Assembly: GCA_001939145.1 (NCBI GenBank)
Contig: LSRX01000531.1
Coordinates: 167,269-231,268 of the forward strand
Reading direction: 5' to 3'
DNA: 64,000 bases
From: Symbiodinium microadriaticum
Taxonomy: Eukaryota > Sar > Dinophyceae > Suessiales > Symbiodiniaceae
Part shown: piece after piece, positions 58,354-64,000 of the stretch
Layout of the letters: every line of letters starts with the position of its first letter
Numbering within the stretch: the first letter of the stretch is position 1
Position numbers and translations under genes: made by a program
Notes under the pieces: generated by a model
The model's input: the letters and a program-made list of their open reading frames with translations, nothing else
Database searches by the model: none
Told to the model about the DNA's origin: nothing

Positions 58354-58997
58354 GTCATGGAGTTTTGCGACAGCGGGGACCTCCGAGGGGAGGTAAAGCG
58401 ACGCACACAGGTGGGTTTGTGCCTGCGAACTTCCAGTGTCCTGCCTGACATGGCTGTTAACGACTTAGGACGCCACACTTGGGCAGCTTGTGTGAAGACA
58501 GTGCTGGTTAGTTTCTTGAAACGCAGGGAGGGCTTCAGGATTAGCAGATCAAGATGGCATGCTGGCATGCTGCCACAGGACCCGGAACTTGCCATAGCTG
58601 CACACATACGGCCAAATTATAGACAAAGACTTATCGGCTCACCGCATAGGTCACGGCTCCAACCGCAACGAAGACCGAAAGGAAGGGGGCCCATAGCAGC
58701 CGTAGCAGAGTGCTCCCAGTATCTCTGTGAGCATCATCAACAGTAGGGCCTTGACTTCAAATTGCCGGGTCTCAGACTGCCCTTGGCATGGAAACTGGAA
58801 TTTGCATGAAAGATACCACGTAGGAACGACATGGAACGACGTAGGACAGTGGGACGACTTGGCCTATCTCAGACACGGTTCCGTAGCACAGCTGCATGGC
58901 TTTGCTGGCAGCCCTGTGAGGCGAAGCCACCCAATCTACTTCCAGAAGCCACCATCATGACTTGGTTCGTGCAGATGACACTGGCGCTCAACTACAT
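58354..58997 (+). CDS. NEK-like protein kinase, hinge and alpha-E exons
   Basis: Two exons join in phase 0. Exon 58354-58410 reads VMEFCDSGDLRGEVKRRTQ, the hinge and start of the C-lobe of a NIMA-related kinase. Exon 58921 to about 58997 reads AKPPNLLPEATIMTWFVQ then MTLALNYM, the alpha-E helix. The 510-nt intron between them is GT-AG. NEKs act in basal bodies, cilia and the cell cycle. The exon for the HRDLK catalytic loop should come next but was not found before the activation-segment exons at 62.0 kb. N-lobe exons upstream are also missing, apart from a possible alpha-C block at 56.5 kb. It is either one long gene with a large intron or a split pseudogene. Confidence 0.68.
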
Positions 58998-59170
58998 GTG
59001 CTGCCGGCTTGGTTGTAGCTGGGCGAAGTACCCAACCGCATTTGCATAGTACCTAGCGGCTTACGGCTTTCCCGTTCCAGGCCCCCGCAAATTGCAGTGA
59101 TGCACTTGCCCTCCACTGGCTCGAAGCTTTAAGCGTGAGCGATGCCCCCGAAAGGCTTGAAATGGGCCTT

Positions 59171-59360
59171 CGGAGCCGAATTCCGACCTGTTTGTTTTGG
59201 GTTTTGGAAGCGTATTCCCACCCGTATTCCGACCCGCATGTCCATTGCGTTTGGGGCCTGAGCATGGCACTCCGACCCCTATTTCGTATTCCGACCCGTA
59301 TTCAAGCCGGTACCCAGAACCGTATCCTAAAGTGTATGTAAAACGTATTCGGAACCCTAT
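59171..59360. repeat. Degenerate CGTATTCCGACCC repeat
   Basis: About seven diverged copies of a CGTATTCCGACCC-like unit, irregularly spaced. On the minus strand it translates as Gly-Tyr-Gly-Ser type repeats, which I take as a by-product. Confidence 0.65.
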
Positions 59361-59505
59361 CATGGCTGTGTGACCGTATCTGCAAATCGCACATTCTAGG
59401 CCGGAATGAATTGCCAAGCAATAAACCGACTCTTGGTGCTAACCGTCACTGGAAACTCACCAATGACGAATCATTGCAACGAAGGGCGTGAACATTCGGT
59501 GATGC

Positions 59506-61458
59506 ATGAAATTCGAAATCGAAGCTGGCACAAGCATGGCCAATGTCATCGGCGCCGGCTGCTCGGAGAGCTTGCCAACGACAGCAGCTCCCACTTCGCC
59601 GGACCTGAACCCGCTGAACCCGGAGACCGCAAGCTGGACTTGTTGGAGCTGGATTCAGCAGCCTTGGACACACGCTTCCATTCACAGCTGGGCGGTGCTG
59701 AACATATTGCGGCCTCACTGCACAACTGCACGGGCCTGCTTGCTGGCAGCACTGTCTCTTCTTGTGGTCATCCTTCAGGGGGCCATGCTGCATTTGCTGC
59801 AGCATGAAGCATACTTTCCAGCATGCTCTGCCCAAGCATCCTGCCCTCTGGGCACAGCGTGCACCTACCATCCTTCGGGGCTCCGCTGCACACCATGCCA
59901 GGTACGTTCAGCAAGCTTTGCTTGGGTCGCTTTGTGCTATCTGTTTGCAACACAACCTGCTTCGAGCGCTAGGCCCCACGCCCGCTAAGAGAAAAGATCT
60001 TTGTTGACCAGGGATTTGCTCACGATCGCGGCGAGATCCTGCGACTGCTCGGGATTGACGGCGACAATTCCCCCTTTGCTTCTTGCCAGGCAGTGCCGCA
60101 ATGTATGTATGACGTCTCACACAACATACATATTCAGTTCGCCCAGGGCCCAAATCGTCATGGTTTTCACAAATCCTCATGTTTCGTTCCGCGGCTAGGA
60201 CGTCATGAACGGCAGCGTCGCGGAAGTCAAAATCTCCGCACTCAGTTCCCACAGGCACAGGGTCACACCGTCGCCTCAAATTGCACGTGGTTGGACCCGT
60301 TTACAGTAGTTAGTTGTGACGAACATAGTCAGAGATGGTATCGGCTTTGAACCCCTTTCAAGGCAGACACCGACAGAGACGGACACGACACTACTCAGAC
60401 ATGCCTGCGACATCCAAACAAGATGCCTGCAAAGCGACAGGCTTGAGTTTAGGTGCGACTACATTGTTTACGGCGTCGCAGCTTGGAGACTGGGCAGTAA
60501 GATTCTCCTGACAGTCGTCGCTTTGTTGGCATGGGCCCCCATGGTGAGAAGCATGCGTACAGCTGCTGCCGAAGAGCACATGCTGAGCAAGCTCTTCGAA
60601 ACGACAGATGAGTTATCTCTGGGTGTTTGTGCCGCTGTTTTCCACCTCTCCCTGAGCTTAAAAGCAAGAAGAGAGGTGCTGGTTTGGATGGTGGTCACCA
60701 CAATTGTGGCTGTGACAGCCGGCGAACCTCCGGCATCCGTAAATATCTTGGCAGCAACAATGGGTTTGTCCCTGTTTACCTCAGCAGACCGCTTGTGGGC
60801 ACAGCTCTTGCTAGGACCCGCAGCATATGAGGAACTGCAAGGACACATGTTAAATGAGCTCGTGCCACAGCTGAACCTGTCAGAAGCTTGCCGTGGTTTG
60901 GCGAGCATCGTGCTCATGCTTTTGCTGACATTTCACCTGGAAGATGCGCTGCGCCTGGGATCCCCCGTGGTTGAATATTGGGGCCTTGGACATGGACTGG
61001 ACCCTTACCAATTTTGGAACAAGTTGTGTCTAATCCTGTATGTAGTAGTAATAGAAATTAGACAGGGTTCCACACTTGTTTTGGTTGGCCACTGGGAATA
61101 CTTCAAGCGTAAGGATTGCGACATGGTGCAAGGCGTCCTGGAGTTCATAGTGACGTTTGCAGCCGCGGTACTGAATGCACTGTTCACAGCAGTTGATACT
61201 CTGGCGAGTTGTCGGGACCACGAATGCCGAGCCCTGCAGAGCTTGGTCTCCAATGTGCTTCTTTCCTGGATCTCTTTGCTTTGGCTCCTTGGAACAAGCC
61301 GACTCCTGGTACATTTCGCTTCAGGTGGACGGGTCATACACACGGTACCCTTCCTGCTGTTTCTGTTTCCCGGGGTGGTGTACCCCTGGTGGATGGCATT
61401 GCGATTCGCCAAACGTTCAGGACTGGCAATGAAGTTTTCTCAGGGGGGTGTTCTCTAA
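59506..61458 (+). CDS. Multipass membrane protein of unknown function
   Basis: Exon 1, 59506-59901, carries a first membrane helix (LLAALSLLVVILQGAMLHLL) and then a cysteine-rich stretch (CSAQASCPLGTACTYHPSG then LRCTPCQ), and ends at CAG|GTACGT. Exon 2, 60012-60089, joins in phase 0 and reads DRGEILRLLGIDGDNSPF. The main exon is open from 60316 and probably starts near 60453 (CDYIVYGVAAWRLGSKILL). It runs to TAA at 61458 with about nine further hydrophobic helices, such as VLVWMVVTTIVAVTAG, SIVLMLLLTFHL and VPFLLFLFPGVVYPWWMAL. The join from exon 2 to the main exon is unresolved. I do not recognise the family. The helix pattern and cysteine-rich luminal loop suggest a channel, receptor or transporter. 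It lies between the two halves of the NEK-like kinase, on the same strand. Confidence 0.58.
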
Positions 61459-62044
61459 TTTCGGGTGGGGTTTAAGTCCACGTAAGGGTCCGTCAGTGTG
61501 CTGCCAGTGCTACAGGACAGACGCTGGACGTGGCGTGCTTCACAGGTTTGGTGAACGCATTCAACCGCTCAAAGCGTGGCCTGCGTTCGTCAAGCGCCAC
61601 CGAGTATCCCGCTCTGAGCTTCCGCATATAAGGCGCTCTGAAAGAGCAGGGCAGAGTTGCACAGCAGCTGAGCAGCTGCTTTACTATGGAGCAAGCGGTT
61701 TCGCATGCAGTGCATCTGGAGCTACCTGTGACAATTCCATGGCGCATCTGCCAGGCATCAGCGTCACATCCTTCACAGAGATCTCAAAAGCCAGAACCTT
61801 AACGACTCTGTTCAAACAAAGCTAGTGTTAGTGAAGTTCGGAAATGGGCATTCCACTGTGCAATTAACTGCGAGGTTCCAACGTTTTCCTGACAACCGCA
61901 CCGTCTGGCAACGGCGACTATGATGCTTTGATCCTACCATGTCTTGCCGAACGGGCATATCGCATTACCTCACGTTTCGATAGATCCGAGCAAGTGTGGA
62001 AGACTGCAGATATGTGGAGGGACTCAAAACGTCAAAAGAGAAGG

Positions 62045-62640
62045 TGCCTGTTCTGTTGATGGTGAGGTCCGGATTGGGGATTTCGGCATCTCCCGCGTCC
62101 TGGAGGGCACAGTCGACGTTGCGGCAACAGCTTCTGGATCGCACTTTCGTGCTGCAACGATGATTTTATGGAAGCGTCATCCTGAGTCATCCTTGTCTTT
62201 GCTGAGGTCGTCGGGACACCATACTACATGTCTCCCGAGGCTTGGCATAGAGGGATGAAACAGATTGATCCACCCTCAACACATGTGTTGGCTGCAGACA
62301 CAGCAGCTTGGCAAGTCTGAGTGGCACGCTGCCCTGATGCCTGTTCCAGAACCTGGCCAAAAATGTGGCTCGTGTTCTAAGCACATCCCTGTCTATCTGA
62401 ACGCTGTGCGCAAGACGTCCCTGCAGACCCGAAGTTGCAATGTCTCATCCTTGAAACCTTCGCAGGTCTGCAAGGCTGAGCCGTATGGTTACAAGTCGCT
62501 TCCTCAGCATGAGTTCTTGGTGTTTCAGTATATGCGCAGCCGCCTGCGCCACCTCAGCTCTAAGCCGTTTGACAAGGAGCGACATATGGGCCCTGGGCTG
62601 CGTGCTTTACGAAATGTGGCAGCCCCAAGTCGCGCATGTT
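62045..62640 (+). CDS. NEK-like protein kinase, activation-segment and C-lobe exons
   Basis: Exons in order: one starting before 62060 with DGEVRIGDFGISRVLEGT then VDVAAT (DFG motif), after which ACA|GCTTCT is a GC donor; about 62207-62239, VVGTPYYMSPE (the APE-equivalent SPE); 62466-62497, VCKAEPYGYKS; and 62580 to about 62625, DIWALGCVLYEMW. All joins are in phase, and the last intron (62498-62579, 82 nt) is GC-AG. The joined order matches the NEK pattern closely. Upstream, TQNV at about 62022-62033 matches the usual TQN after HRDLK, but HRDLK itself is not visible. The tail beyond 62640 (LVKKVYVEARLRKPVA at about 62700) may include a further exon. It very likely belongs with the exons at 58.4-59.0 kb. 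Confidence 0.7.
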
Positions 62641-63240
62641 CGTGTTACAGTCGTGAGTGCTGCGGTGGGGGCCGAGCTGGGCAATAAGGGCAGCAGTCGA
62701 GTCCCTTGTGAAAAAGGTGTATGTTGAAGCACGCCTTCGAAAGCCAGTCGCTGCAGCGGCCCTAGCAACTCTGTACATTCTTGATTGGATCATGCTTTGG
62801 AAGCCGAATTTTGTGCCTGTGTGTTCGCGGCATTATAATGGTGATGCCTGATTAGTGTTGGTGATGGAAACGGCCGCAGCTGCACATGTCTAGCCAAAGC
62901 GAAGCGAAGACACTGATCAATTGTCAATCACAGAGCAGAGACAAAGTCAAGCACCAACTAGAATTCTACAATTTTATTCGCAACCTAATGGGTAAGACAG
63001 CATCGCGCTTAGCATGGGCCTGGGGCGGCGCTTGCATTTTTCAGCGAGGCCAGCGTAAACAAATCTGCAGACTGCACGAGTTGTATGCTGTCTCTCATCT
63101 GAGTTGGATCGATCTTGTGGTGTCTGTGCAGGCTGTAATGTGCAGTTGCAGCAGTCAGCGATTGCAACTGTTCAGTGGGAGTCGCCACATGTTCAGCATG
63201 CGCACGAAAAGATGATACAAGCATGCTTGATCACGAGAGC

Positions 63241-63280
<40 letters not shown>

Positions 63281-64000
63281 TACGGCCTCATCGTGTAGCA
63301 GTAATACCAGACCTGAGACCACCAGGGCGCGTACGCGCGCGGGGGGGGGTGCATCCGTGCCTCTCTCTAGTCTGTGCTGAAGAAGAGAGAGATGGGGGCA
63401 ACCTCTGCCCACAGCCCTGGCGAAAGAAAAGAGAAATGGGGGGGGGGGCCCACGCTCCAGGGTGGAAGTCGCTCCTCCACCTCTTACCCTTAAGAAACGA
63501 AGAGCCACCGTGCGTCCAACCAAGAGTTGAGCATCTCCGAACGGCGGGTTCCTCAGTCCTGCCGAGCTTTAATGTGCGGCAACGAGGCTACAAAGCTGGC
63601 AGGTGCAATGAAAGCCAGGGTTCCTATGCCCATACCCGTTGGCACAGCAAATGCGAAGAGTTCCCACGAGAGTAGCAGTCATCACTCTCAGCACATGGTA
63701 CTGTAGAGATCATTTTGTTTTGGCCATTCTCAAAACAGATGCGGTGGTGCTGACGACGAATGAGGACTCGAAGTAGCGAATTTGGAGTTTGTGCAAGTGT
63801 CCCAAACCGTCAGGTTTTACAATTGGTAGCGTTGTCTTGTTTTGGTTTGTAGCGATTCAACCAAAAGCAAGCAGCTCGTGCCAGCTCAGCAGACTGATCC
63901 GATGTAAAGCTGTTCTAGACATCGCTGCCATGTGTCCGCAGGGGTCACCTTCCCTATCGGAGATGCGGCTGTCAGTTGCCGAACACCTTGCGGCCTTTAT
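62641..64000. other. 3' end of window, repeats and no further gene
   Basis: Contains G runs at about 63341-63350 and 63439-63449, and the GA microsatellite listed separately. The frame at 62657-62851 could be an extra exon of the kinase but has no clear motif. Nothing else supported. Confidence 0.4.
63243..63278. repeat. (AG)n dinucleotide repeat
   Basis: Eighteen uninterrupted AG units. Confidence 0.97.

Noticed and set aside
59061-59417. Minus-strand ORF with Gly-Tyr repeats
   Set aside because: It arises from the degenerate CGTATTCCGACCC repeat and shows no other protein feature.
63279-63300. GCCTACGGCC, like the start of 5S rRNA
   Set aside because: The following bases do not continue the 5S pattern and no internal promoter box follows.

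Overview
This window is nuclear DNA of a photosynthetic dinoflagellate, most likely a peridinin-plastid lineage such as Symbiodiniaceae. Three things point there. Cytochrome f, a plastid-encoded protein in most algae, is here a nuclear gene with a long targeting presequence. The plastid ATP synthase epsilon subunit is also nuclear, with a signal-peptide-like N-terminus followed by an FVGSRP motif. Introns repeatedly start with GC or GA instead of GT and have AG|G at both edges, a known dinoflagellate habit.

Every gene I can support lies on the + strand. From left to right: a three-exon gene fragment of unknown function (copy A, 0.39-0.73 kb); petA (2.67-4.03 kb); a second diverged copy of the unknown fragment (copy B, 9.93-10.5 kb); a coilin-like/2-oxoglutarate oxygenase fusion (11.5-12.7 kb); a Calx-beta/ABC transporter in three exons (13.8-16.7 kb); a Pex14-N-like, serine-rich, AP2-like protein (24.1-25.5 kb); atpE (32.7-33.3 kb); delta-tubulin (40.3-41.5 kb); an MFS transporter in at least eleven exons (46.5-50.8 kb); a CDPK-type kinase with a Tudor-like N-terminus (52.3-54.8 kb); and a NEK-like kinase whose exons (58.4-59.0 and 62.0-62.6 kb) flank a multipass membrane protein gene (59.5-61.5 kb).

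The genes do not form one pathway. petA (electron transfer) and atpE (ATP synthesis) both serve the thylakoid membrane. Delta-tubulin and the NEK kinase fit a flagellated cell. The CDPK and the Calx-beta domain suggest calcium signalling. Between genes are long stretches of ordinary-looking decayed sequence. They are broken by an AT-rich microsatellite island at 20.5-21.1 kb with a near-perfect 37-bp hairpin at its left edge, by a roughly ten-copy satellite at 47.7-48.2 kb inside an MFS intron, and by several simple repeats.

Exon joins were made by reading frame, protein-family expectation and splice-site phase only. No transcript data were available, so small exons and first exons may be missing.
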